DNA of 6,999 nucleotides. It comes from an uncultured Eubacteriales bacterium. GTDB taxonomy: Bacteria; Bacillota; Clostridia; Oscillospirales; Oscillospiraceae. The number at the start of each line of letters is the position of its first letter. The first letter of the stretch is position 1. The translations under genes and the position numbers were made by a program. The DNA lies in NCBI GenBank assembly GCA_900320765.1, contig ONTN01000127.1, forward strand, positions 1 through 6,999. Direction: 5' to 3'. The notes under the pieces are model-generated. The model searched no databases and was not told the origin of the DNA. It was given only the letters and a program-made list of their open reading frames with translations. Positions 1 through 5,861 of this stretch are shown here, in pieces.

Positions 1-690
1 ATCCCTCATACAGGGATCCTCGGCAACGGCGCAGCAGTCGCAGTCGACGGTGATGTTCTTCATCACGTTTATAAAAGCCATATTGCCGTTAAAGCGGCGG
101 ACGACGCTCATGGCGGCGTCTGCCATCGCCTCGAGGAACTTATCCTGGGGAGCTACGTTATCCCAGACGATATACTGGTCGTCGGTAACTCCGGCGGAGT
201 GGATAAGGCTCTTTCCCGCGGACGACGCGCAGCCGATCGAGAGCTGCTTCAGAGCTCCGCCGTATCCGCCCATGGGGTGACCCTTGAAGTGGGAGAGGAC
301 GAGCATTGAATCGTAATTTACAATATTCTTTCCAAGGCGGTTTTCCTTTATCGCCTTACCGTCGGGAATATCGACCACGATATCCGGTCCCTCGGCGTCC
401 ATAATATCGACCTTGAAAAGCTTCGACCAGCCGTGGAACTCTATAAGCTTCTCGTGCTTTGCCGTCGTGTTGCGCTCGCCGCCGTACGCCGTGTTGCACT
501 CAACGACCGTGCCGCCGACCTCTTCGATCATCGGCTTCATAAAGTCGGGTCTGAGGAAATTCTGATTGCCCTTTTCGCCGGAGTGCAGCTTGACGGCAAC
601 GTTTCCGGTGAGGTCCTTTCCGAGCAGGTGATAAAGCTCGATCATTTTCTCAGGGGTGATTTCTCTTGTGAAAAATACTTTGGATTTCAT
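1..690 (-). CDS. DUF362 domain protein, N-terminal 230 residues (runs off left edge)
   Basis: The reading frame starts at ATG 690-688 and stays open to base 1, so the C-terminus is outside the window. The GAGGT Shine-Dalgarno sequence at 697-701 lies 6 nt upstream of the ATG. The protein matches the DUF362 family from memory: an N-terminal part with VAVKLHSGEKGN (31-42), a central HFKGHPMGGYGGALKQLS segment (134-151) and a cysteine-rich stretch with C217, C219, C220 and C227, where the family usually continues into iron-sulfur ligands. No signal peptide or membrane helix is visible, so it is probably cytoplasmic. DUF362 proteins are often annotated as 4Fe-4S proteins, but I know of no settled reaction for this subgroup. 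It lies downstream of citrate synthase on the same strand, yet has its own promoter and is separated from it by a terminator, so a shared pathway is not implied. Family assignment is fairly sure; function is unknown. Confidence 0.85.
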   Translation of the reverse strand, partial: MKSKVFFTREITPEKMIELYHLLGKDLTGNVAVKLHSGEKGNQNFLRPDFMKPMIEEVGGTVVECNTAYGGERNTTAKHEKLIEFHGWSKLFKVDIMDAEGPDIVVDIPDGKAIKENRLGKNIVNYDSMLVLSHFKGHPMGGYGGALKQLSIGCASSAGKSLIHSAGVTDDQYIVWDNVAPQDKFLEAMADAAMSVVRRFNGNMAFINVMKNITVDCDCCAVAEDPCMRD

Positions 691-721
691 ATCCGCACCT
701 CTTTTATACTATTATAGATAC

Positions 722-750
722 ATATTAATTTAATATCTCGGCTATGTCAA
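722..750 (-). promoter_or_regulatory. Sigma-A-type promoter of the DUF362 gene
   Basis: On the minus strand there is a perfect -35 TTGACA (750-745), a 17-nt spacer and a -10 TAATAT (727-722). The predicted transcription start is near 715, giving a leader of about 25 nt before the ATG at 690. The -35 box begins just after the T-run of the citrate synthase terminator, so the two elements are packed together. A TATAAT at 716-711 is too far from TTGACA (28 nt) to be its partner. Confidence 0.75.
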
Positions 751-752
751 GG

Positions 753-779
753 AAAAGAGCGGGGACAAAATCCCCGCTC
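753..779 (-). terminator. Rho-independent terminator of citrate synthase
   Basis: A perfect 9-bp GC-rich stem (GAGCGGGGA at 757-765 with TCCCCGCTC at 771-779) encloses a 5-nt loop. On the minus strand it is followed by TTTT (756-753). The stem begins 7 nt after the citrate synthase stop codon. The other strand lacks a T-run after the stem, so termination should be one-directional. Confidence 0.8.
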
Positions 780-786
780 AAAAGTC

Positions 787-2148
787 TTATTTTCTCTTTT
801 CCATCGGAATATAAATCTGCTTTTTCGCGACGCTTCTATACGCGGGGCGAATGATCCTGCCGCCGGTGAGCACCTCTTCGATCCTGTGCGAGCACCAGCC
901 GGCGATACGGGCTATTGCGAACAGGGGGGTGAGGAGATCCTCCGGTATGCCGAGCATCGTGTAAACGAGGCCGGAATACATATCGACGTTCGCGCAGATG
1001 GGCATCGTCTTGCCCTTCTTATCCATTATCATCGGGATACCGAGCCTCTCGATCGTCTCCATAAGAAGAAAATCGTCGAGGTTGCCTGTGCTCTCAGCCA
1101 TCTTCTGCGCGTATTTTTTAAGAGCCTCGGCTCTGGGGTCTGACATCGTGTAAACGGCGTGACCGAGACCGTATATCTTTCCGGCGCCGTCGAATGCCTC
1201 TCCGTCGAGCAGCTTCTCAAGATAGTAGGAGACCTCCGCGTCGTCCTTAACGTCCTTGACGTTTGCTTTGAGGTCGTTGAACATATCCATAACCTTTTTC
1301 GAAGCGCCGCCGTGAAGGGGACCCTTGAGGGAGCCTACGGCTCCGGCTATTGCGGAATAGGTATCGGTGCCTGAGGAGGAGAGAACGCGGCAGGTAAAGG
1401 CGGAATTGTTACCGCCGCCGTGCTCCGCGTGAAGCATCAGCATGATATCGAGCAGCAGAGCCTCCTCACGGGTATAGCTCTTATCCTTTCTCACTATTCT
1501 GAGGAAGTTTTCGGAGACGGAAAGCTCCTCCTTGGGAACGTGGATATAAAGGCTCTTGCCGTCGAAATAGTGGCGCTTTACCGCGTAAGCGTTGGCGACG
1601 ATGACGGGGAAGCGGCCGATAAGCTCGATGGACTGGCGCATAATGTTCTCCAGCGAGGTGTCGTCCGGATTGTCGTCATAGGAATAGAGGGCGAGGACGC
1701 TTCGAGCGAGCTTGTTCATTATGTTTTTGCTCGGCGCCTTGATTATCATATCCTCCGTAAAGCCGTCGGGCAGGATACGAGCGTGGGAGAGTACGGTGTC
1801 AAACTTGCGGAACTGCTCGTGAGTCGGAAGCTGACCCATAAGCAGAAGGTAGGCGACCTCCTCATAGCCGAAGGTGCCGTTTTCCGCGTGGGAATTTACG
1901 ATATCCATAACGTCGTAGCCGCGGTAGTACAGCTTTCCGGGTATCGGAACGGGAGCGCCGTCCTCAACCATATAGCCCTGAACGCTTCCCCCCTTTGTAA
2001 AGCCGACAAGAACTCCGGTGCCGTCGGCATTCCTGAGCCCTCGCTTGAGATTGTACTGCCCGGCGCCGTAGTTTATCGCGTATCTCTCTTTGAGATCGCC
2101 GCAGAATGAAGCGACGTATTCATTTAAAACTTCACTTTTTTCGTTCAA
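787..2148 (-). CDS. Citrate synthase (Si-type), 453 aa
   Basis: Condenses oxaloacetate and acetyl-CoA to citrate, the first step of the oxidative TCA arm; cytoplasmic. Catalytic landmarks are all present: H243 in HAEHGGGN, H279 in GPLHGGA and D337 in SDPR, within a GLGHAVYTMSDPR signature (327-339), plus the conserved NVDMYSGLVY (387-396) and a C-terminal RIIRPAY (431-437). The length suits the longer, N-terminally extended clostridial members of the family. This is the classical family, not the HMG-CoA-lyase-like Re-citrate synthase found in some clostridia. The start is TTG at 2148-2146: an in-frame stop lies three codons upstream, and AAGGAG sits 9 nt before it. An out-of-frame ATG lies between the ribosome site and the TTG. 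The gene diverges from the hydratase gene and shares its regulatory region. 2-Methylcitrate synthase activity cannot be excluded by eye, but the neighbours favour citrate synthase. Confidence 0.95.
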   Translation of the reverse strand: MNEKSEVLNEYVASFCGDLKERYAINYGAGQYNLKRGLRNADGTGVLVGFTKGGSVQGYMVEDGAPVPIPGKLYYRGYDVMDIVNSHAENGTFGYEEVAYLLLMGQLPTHEQFRKFDTVLSHARILPDGFTEDMIIKAPSKNIMNKLARSVLALYSYDDNPDDTSLENIMRQSIELIGRFPVIVANAYAVKRHYFDGKSLYIHVPKEELSVSENFLRIVRKDKSYTREEALLLDIMLMLHAEHGGGNNSAFTCRVLSSSGTDTYSAIAGAVGSLKGPLHGGASKKVMDMFNDLKANVKDVKDDAEVSYYLEKLLDGEAFDGAGKIYGLGHAVYTMSDPRAEALKKYAQKMAESTGNLDDFLLMETIERLGIPMIMDKKGKTMPICANVDMYSGLVYTMLGIPEDLLTPLFAIARIAGWCSHRIEEVLTGGRIIRPAYRSVAKKQIYIPMEKRK

Positions 2149-2157
2149 AGCATTTCA

Positions 2158-2163
2158 CTCCTT
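2158..2163 (-). promoter_or_regulatory. Ribosome binding site that supports the TTG start of citrate synthase
   Basis: AAGGAG reads on the minus strand at 2163-2158. It is 9 nt from the in-frame TTG (2148) and only 4 nt from an out-of-frame ATG (2153). That ATG opens a two-codon frame (ATG CTT TGA) whose stop overlaps the TTG, so TTG must start the long protein. Confidence 0.75.
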
Positions 2164-2313
2164 GCAATAATGCGGCTATTATAGTATATATACGCAAAAA
2201 TTGCAAGCGAATTTTACAAAATATGCATTTCAGCTAAATACATCGGAGTTATAAAAGGCTTATTCGTTAATTTTTGCAATTTGCAAAAAAATAATTGCAA
2301 ATATATTGCGAAT
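2162..2313. repeat. TTGCAA hexamer cluster between divergent TCA genes (candidate operator array)
   Basis: The self-complementary hexamer TTGCAA occurs exactly at 2162-2167, 2201-2206, 2274-2279, 2281-2286 and 2295-2300, with TTGCGA at 2306-2311. Two copies form a perfect 9-bp dyad around one base (TTTTTGCAA-T-TTGCAAAAA, 2271-2289). ATTGCAAAT (2294-2302) and ATTGCGAAT (2305-2313) repeat directly with an 11-bp period, one helical turn. The copies at 2201 and 2306 are the predicted -35 boxes of the two divergent promoters. I infer a shared regulator; its identity is unknown. Confidence 0.6.
2178..2206 (-). promoter_or_regulatory. Predicted citrate synthase promoter
   Basis: On the minus strand a perfect -10 TATAAT (2183-2178) is preceded by a 17-nt spacer and a -35 TTGCAA (2206-2201; four of six matches to TTGACA). 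The start of transcription should fall near 2171, leaving a leader of about 23 nt. The -35 is itself one of the repeated TTGCAA hexamers. A short dyad, ATAAT-N6-ATTAT (2167-2182), covers the -10 and the start point. Confidence 0.65.
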
Positions 2314-2334
2314 CGGCAGTTAATAATGTATACT
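2306..2334 (+). promoter_or_regulatory. Predicted promoter of the hydratase-isocitrate dehydrogenase unit
   Basis: A -35 TTGCGA (2306-2311), a 17-nt spacer and a -10 TATACT (2329-2334, five of six matches) place the start of transcription near 2341. The leader then carries an AAGGAGAGG ribosome site (2346-2354) before the ATG at 2364. The -35 is weak and overlaps the repeated TTGCAA-like sequence, as expected of a regulated promoter. Confidence 0.6.
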
Positions 2335-2363
2335 CTTTACATTAAAAGGAGAGGATCGAAAAA

Positions 2364-4463
2364 ATGATAAAGCTAACTGCAGGACCGGTCAAAATAAGGG
2401 ACTCCGCCCCCGTGCCTTATGGGGGAGAGATATCGAGAGAAAAGACGATAGCGTACTCTGTCTTTGCCTCTCACAATAAATCGAAGGAGAAGGGCAGGCT
2501 GAGCCTGAAATTTGACAGGCTTATTTCCCACGATATAACCTACGTCGGCATAATCCAAACTGCGAGAGCCTCCGGGCTTGAGCGCTTTCCCGTGCCGTAC
2601 GTGCTCACCAATTGCCACAACAGCCTCTGCGCCGTCGGCGGAACGATAAATGAGGACGACCACGTTTTCGGCCTCTCAGCCGCGAAGAAATACGGCGGAA
2701 TCTATGTTCCGGCAAACCTCGCGGTCATCCACCAGTACGCGAGGGAAAAGCTTGCGTTCGGCGGCGGAATGATCCTCGGAAGCGACAGCCACACGAGGTA
2801 CGGCGCTCTCGGCACGATGGGCGTCGGCGAGGGCGGGCCCGAGATAGTCAGGCAGCTTCTTGAGAATACATACGATATGATCGCGCTATGCGGCGCAGTT
2901 TACGATAACGGCTTCGTCAAGAACAAGGTAATCGAATTTGCCGGCCCCGGGATCGCGTCCCTGCCTATGGATTACAGAATGGGCATAGACGTTATGACGA
3001 CGGAGACGGCCTGCCTCTCGTCCGTCTGGGAGACGGACGGAGCTGTTAAGGCCTGGTACGAGGCTCACGGCAGAGGCGAGGCCTTTAAGGAGCTTCGTAT
3101 ATCTGAGGGCGCGGAGTACGACGGCCTTATCGAGATAGACCTCTCGACAGTCGAGCCGATGGCTGCGCTTCCGTTCCACCCGTCCAAGGCGGTCACGCTG
3201 AGGGAACTTATCGCCGAGCCCGCTGATATTTTGAGGCAGTGCGAGGAGCGCACGGGGCTCAGCCTTGTAAATAAGGTCAAAGTCGGAAAGCTTATGGTAG
3301 ACCAGGGCATCATCGCAGGCTGCGCCGGAGGTATGTACGATAACATCGCAGAGGCCGCCGCAATTTTGAGAAAGGGGAGCGTCGGCGACGGGTACTTCGG
3401 CCTCTCGGTCTATCCCTCGAGCGTTCCCATAAATATGGAGCTTCTGAGAACAGGCGTTCAGGCTGAGCTTATGAGCCGCGGCGCCGTGTTCAAGCCCGCC
3501 TTTTGCGGTCCGTGCTTCGGAGCCGGAGACGTTCCCGCAAACGGAGCGCTCTCGATAAGGCACACCACGCGCAATTTCCCGAACAGAGAGGGCTCGAAGC
3601 CCTCTGACGGGCAGATCTCCTCCGTTATGCTTATGGACGCCCGCTCGATAGCGGCGACTGCGGCAAACGGCGGCGTTCTCACGAGCGCAGCCGAGTTTGA
3701 CTACGAAGCGCCCGAGGCGCACGAGTACCGCTTCGACGGCTCTATTTACGAAAAGAGGGTTTACAGCGGCTTCGGCAATCCGGACGATTCTGAGGAGCTT
3801 CGCTTCGGGCCGAATATAAAGCCCTGGCCGGATATCCCGGCTCTGCCGGAAAACCTCGTCCTGCGCCTCGACAGCGTCATACACGATCCCGTTACGACCA
3901 CGGACGAGCTTATCCCGTCCGGCGAGACCTCGAGCTACAGGTCGAACCCATACAAGCTCGCTGAGTTTACACTCTCAAGGCGCGACCCCGGCTACGTCGC
4001 AAGGGCGAAGGAGACCGCTAATCTGACGGAAGAGGAGAAAAACTCCGTTCTCGCAGCGTTCGGGCTTGAGAGAGCGTCCGCCCTTTTCGAGAGCGTGATC
4101 TACGCCACGAGCCCCGGAGACGGCAGCGCGAGGGAGCAGGCCGCCTCCTGTCAGCGCGTGCTCGGCGGCGGCGCTAATATCTGCCGCGAGTTCGCCACGA
4201 AGAGATACCGCTCCAACTGCATAAACTGGGGTATGCTCCCGCTCGAGTATAAAGGCGAGTTTGAGGGCCAGGTCGGCGATTTCGTCCTTCTGAAGGATAT
4301 AAGAAAAGCCGTTGCGGAAGGGAAAGAGACCGTCGAGGGCGTGCTTCTCTCCGGCGGGAATAAGCTGAGCCTCAGCTTCTCTATGCCCAACCTGACCGAG
4401 GGAGAGCGGGCGACAATACTTGCCGGCTGCCTTATGAACAGATACAGGGAGATGAAAGGTTGA
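2364..4463 (+). CDS. YbhJ-type aconitase-superfamily hydratase, 699 aa, probable aconitase
   Basis: Probably converts citrate to isocitrate through cis-aconitate, inferred from its place between citrate synthase and isocitrate dehydrogenase. Cluster ligands are visible: C320 in GIIAGCAGG, and C381 and C384 in AFCGPCFGAGD. Substrate-site motifs are GSDSHTRYG (139-147), RNFPNREG (403-410) and, in the C-terminal swivel domain, GDGSAREQ (585-592). The text resembles E. coli YbhJ, a putative hydratase of unproven function, much more than AcnA or AcnB (GVGEGGPE rather than GVGG; YRSNCINWGMLPL near the end). GAGG lies 9 nt before the ATG. Odd: TYDM (169-172) runs directly into IALCGAV (173-179), where YbhJ and mitochondrial aconitase have an extra strand with LTG and a PxD loop, about 21-24 residues, as I recall them. 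The frame is otherwise intact, so the enzyme may be a shortened variant, impaired, or affected by an assembly error. Confidence 0.88.
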   Translation: MIKLTAGPVKIRDSAPVPYGGEISREKTIAYSVFASHNKSKEKGRLSLKFDRLISHDITYVGIIQTARASGLERFPVPYVLTNCHNSLCAVGGTINEDDHVFGLSAAKKYGGIYVPANLAVIHQYAREKLAFGGGMILGSDSHTRYGALGTMGVGEGGPEIVRQLLENTYDMIALCGAVYDNGFVKNKVIEFAGPGIASLPMDYRMGIDVMTTETACLSSVWETDGAVKAWYEAHGRGEAFKELRISEGAEYDGLIEIDLSTVEPMAALPFHPSKAVTLRELIAEPADILRQCEERTGLSLVNKVKVGKLMVDQGIIAGCAGGMYDNIAEAAAILRKGSVGDGYFGLSVYPSSVPINMELLRTGVQAELMSRGAVFKPAFCGPCFGAGDVPANGALSIRHTTRNFPNREGSKPSDGQISSVMLMDARSIAATAANGGVLTSAAEFDYEAPEAHEYRFDGSIYEKRVYSGFGNPDDSEELRFGPNIKPWPDIPALPENLVLRLDSVIHDPVTTTDELIPSGETSSYRSNPYKLAEFTLSRRDPGYVARAKETANLTEEEKNSVLAAFGLERASALFESVIYATSPGDGSAREQAASCQRVLGGGANICREFATKRYRSNCINWGMLPLEYKGEFEGQVGDFVLLKDIRKAVAEGKETVEGVLLSGGNKLSLSFSMPNLTEGERATILAGCLMNRYREMKG

Positions 4464-4477
4464 AACAAGTTTCAACC
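4458..4477. repeat. Perfect inverted repeat across the hydratase stop codon
   Basis: GGTTGAAAC (4458-4466) and GTTTCAACC (4469-4477) are exact complements separated by AA. The left arm contains the TGA stop of the hydratase gene (4461-4463). In RNA it would fold as about 8 bp with a 4-nt loop. No U-run follows on either strand, so it is not a standard terminator; it could protect the message 3' end or bind a protein. Confidence 0.6.
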
Positions 4478-4492
4478 ATATTTGAAATAAAA

Positions 4493-4533
4493 GCCGTTTT
4501 TCTCGCCGCTGCGCGGCAACCGAAAAACATGGC
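4493..4533. repeat. Long imperfect palindrome in the hydratase-isocitrate dehydrogenase gap
   Basis: Nested arms are GCC (4493-4495)/GGC (4531-4533), GTTTTTC (4496-4502)/GAAAAAC (4522-4528) and a GC-rich core GCCGC (4505-4509)/GCGGC (4513-4517) with a TGC loop; short unpaired bases lie between them. The T-run precedes the core and the A-run follows it on both strands, the reverse of a terminator. It may be an RNA hairpin inside the transcript or a dispersed palindromic repeat. Confidence 0.55.
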
Positions 4534-4534
4534 A

Positions 4535-4599
4535 TTTATGACCATTCCATTTGATGGTCATTTTGTGCCTTGAGCTTCAGTGAAAGGAATGGTCATAAA
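4535..4599 (+). promoter_or_regulatory. Inverted-repeat leader with alternative hairpins before isocitrate dehydrogenase
   Basis: TTTATGACCATTCC (4535-4548) is the exact reverse complement of GGAATGGTCATAAA (4586-4599), which ends one base before the ATG at 4600 and overlaps the AAAGGA ribosome site (4583-4588). A second copy of ATGGTCAT (4554-4561) can instead pair with ATGACCAT (4538-4545), making an 8-bp hairpin with an 8-nt loop. The two foldings exclude each other: the long one would hide the ribosome site and start, the short one would free them. A translation switch is inferred; a small MITE-like insertion with 14-bp ends is the alternative. No promoter was convincing in this gap. Confidence 0.5.
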
Positions 4600-5793
4600 A
4601 TGAAGATAAATATGAAAAACCCCGTCGTCGAGATGGACGGGGACGAGATGACCCGCGTTATTTGGAAAGAAATAAAGGAAGAGCTCCTTGAGCCCTTCGT
4701 CGATCTGAAAACGGAGTACTACGATCTCGGCCTTGAAAACAGGGACGCGACGGCGGACAAGGTAACGCTCGACGCCGCGAACGCGATAAAAAAATACCGC
4801 GTAGGCGTAAAGTGCGCCACGATAACGCCGAACGCCCAGAGGATGGAGGAGTATAACCTCCACGAGATGTGGAAGAGCCCGAACGGCACCATAAGGGCGG
4901 CTCTCGACGGCACCGTTTTCAGAGCGCCGATACTTACAAAGTGCGTGTCTCCCGTCGTCAAGAACTGGGTAAAGCCGATAACTATAGCCCGCCACGCCTA
5001 CGGCGATATCTACAGAGCGACCGAATACCGCGTTCCCGAGAAGGGAAAGGCCGAGCTTCGGTTTACGGGCGAGAGCGGTGAAGCGTATGCTGAGACGGTC
5101 TACGATTTCGAGTGCCCCGGCGTTCTTATGGCGATGTATAATAAGGACAGCTCGATCGAATCCTTCGCCCGCGCAAGCTTCGAGTACGCCATTGCAACCA
5201 AGCAGGATCTGTGGTTTTCCTCAAAGGATACGATCTCGAAGAAGTACGACGGCAGATTCAAGGCAGTTTTCGCCGAGATATTCGAGAATGAGTATAAGTC
5301 ACGGTTTGAAGAAGCGGGGATAGAGTATTTCTACACCCTTATCGACGACGCTGTAGCCCGCGTGATCCGCTCTGAGGGCGGCTTTATCTGGGCGTGCAAG
5401 AACTACGACGGCGACGTTATGAGCGATATGGTCTCCACAGCCTTCGGCTCTCTCGCGATGATGACGAGCGTCCTCGTATCGCCGGACGGAAACTTCGAGT
5501 ATGAGGCCGCGCACGGCACCGTCACCCGCCACTGGTACAGATACAGAGCGGGGGAGAAGACGAGCACGAACCCGATCGCGACCATTTTCGCATGGACGGG
5601 CGCTTTAAAAAAGCGCGGCGAGCTTGACGGAACGCCCGAGCTTTCCGCCTTTGCCAAAAAGCTTGAGAAGGCGACTCTCGACACGGTCGAGTCCGGCTAT
5701 ATGACGAAGGACCTCGCCCTTCTGTCCGAGACCGAGGTAAAAAAGGTCTGCGAGACCCTTGAGTTTATAAAAGAGATACGCTCAAGGTTCTGA
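4600..5793 (+). CDS. icd: NADP-dependent isocitrate dehydrogenase, homodimeric type II, 397 aa
   Basis: Oxidatively decarboxylates isocitrate to 2-oxoglutarate, making NADPH; cytoplasmic, needs a divalent metal. The sequence closely follows human IDH1/IDH2: [14 protein letters not shown] (9-22), [11 protein letters not shown] (41-51), KSPNGTIR (92-99), [12 protein letters not shown] (130-141, where R131 matches human R132 and Y138 matches Y139), LIDD (247-250), [12 protein letters not shown] (265-276) and [10 protein letters not shown] (303-312). R310 and H311 match the human NADP-contacting arginine and histidine, which supports NADP over NAD. Length is near the usual 400-410. I chose ATG 4600 over an in-frame TTG at 4570, because AAAGGA precedes the ATG (11 nt), conserved residues begin just after it, and the TTG has no ribosome site. 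It lies 136 nt after the hydratase gene without an evident promoter, so co-transcription is likely. An out-of-frame ATG at 4589 opens a four-codon frame whose TGA overlaps the start. Confidence 0.95.
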   Translation: MKINMKNPVVEMDGDEMTRVIWKEIKEELLEPFVDLKTEYYDLGLENRDATADKVTLDAANAIKKYRVGVKCATITPNAQRMEEYNLHEMWKSPNGTIRAALDGTVFRAPILTKCVSPVVKNWVKPITIARHAYGDIYRATEYRVPEKGKAELRFTGESGEAYAETVYDFECPGVLMAMYNKDSSIESFARASFEYAIATKQDLWFSSKDTISKKYDGRFKAVFAEIFENEYKSRFEEAGIEYFYTLIDDAVARVIRSEGGFIWACKNYDGDVMSDMVSTAFGSLAMMTSVLVSPDGNFEYEAAHGTVTRHWYRYRAGEKTSTNPIATIFAWTGALKKRGELDGTPELSAFAKKLEKATLDTVESGYMTKDLALLSETEVKKVCETLEFIKEIRSRF

Positions 5794-5810
5794 TAAAATG
5801 AATTACAAAA

Positions 5811-5851
5811 TAGCTGTTAGGCTCTTTTCTGAGCTTAACAGCTAATATTTT
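5811..5851 (+). terminator. Rho-independent terminator after isocitrate dehydrogenase
   Basis: The arms TAGCTGTTAGGCTC (5811-5824) and GAGCTTAACAGCTA (5831-5844) pair over 14 bp with one G-U wobble around a TTTTCT loop. A U-rich tail ATATTTT (5845-5851) follows. It lies 17 nt after the stop codon and should end the hydratase-isocitrate dehydrogenase transcript. Confidence 0.8.
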
Positions 5852-5861
5852 GCCAAAATAT
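5845..5861. promoter_or_regulatory. Perfect 17-nt dyad, candidate operator of the sigma-factor gene
   Basis: ATATTTTG (5845-5852) and CAAAATAT (5854-5861) are exact complements around a central C. The dyad contains the predicted -35 box TTGCCA (5850-5855) of the downstream sigma gene and also supplies the U-rich tail of the preceding terminator. Operator function is inferred. Confidence 0.45.

Noticed and set aside
1420..2109. 229-codon open frame on the plus strand opposite citrate synthase
   Set aside because: Antisense shadow of a clear citrate synthase; no family resemblance or plausible ribosome site noticed.
2167..2182. CcpC-type box (ATAA ... TTAT) over the citrate synthase -10
   Set aside because: The spacing is 8 rather than the 7 I recall for CcpC, the sequence is AT-rich by chance around a -10 box, and no matching site was seen at the hydratase promoter.
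2886..3884. Long open frame of 332 codons on the minus strand, opposite the hydratase gene
   Set aside because: It mirrors the codon pattern of the hydratase, shows no recognisable domain, and the plus-strand protein is unambiguous with all cluster ligands.
4458..4533. The two palindromes considered as terminators of the hydratase gene
   Set aside because: Neither is followed by a U-run on the plus or the minus strand, and no separate promoter for isocitrate dehydrogenase is evident.
4570..4599. In-frame TTG start that would lengthen isocitrate dehydrogenase by 10 residues
   Set aside because: No ribosome site before it, the added residues fall in the loop of the inverted repeat, and family conservation begins after ATG 4600.
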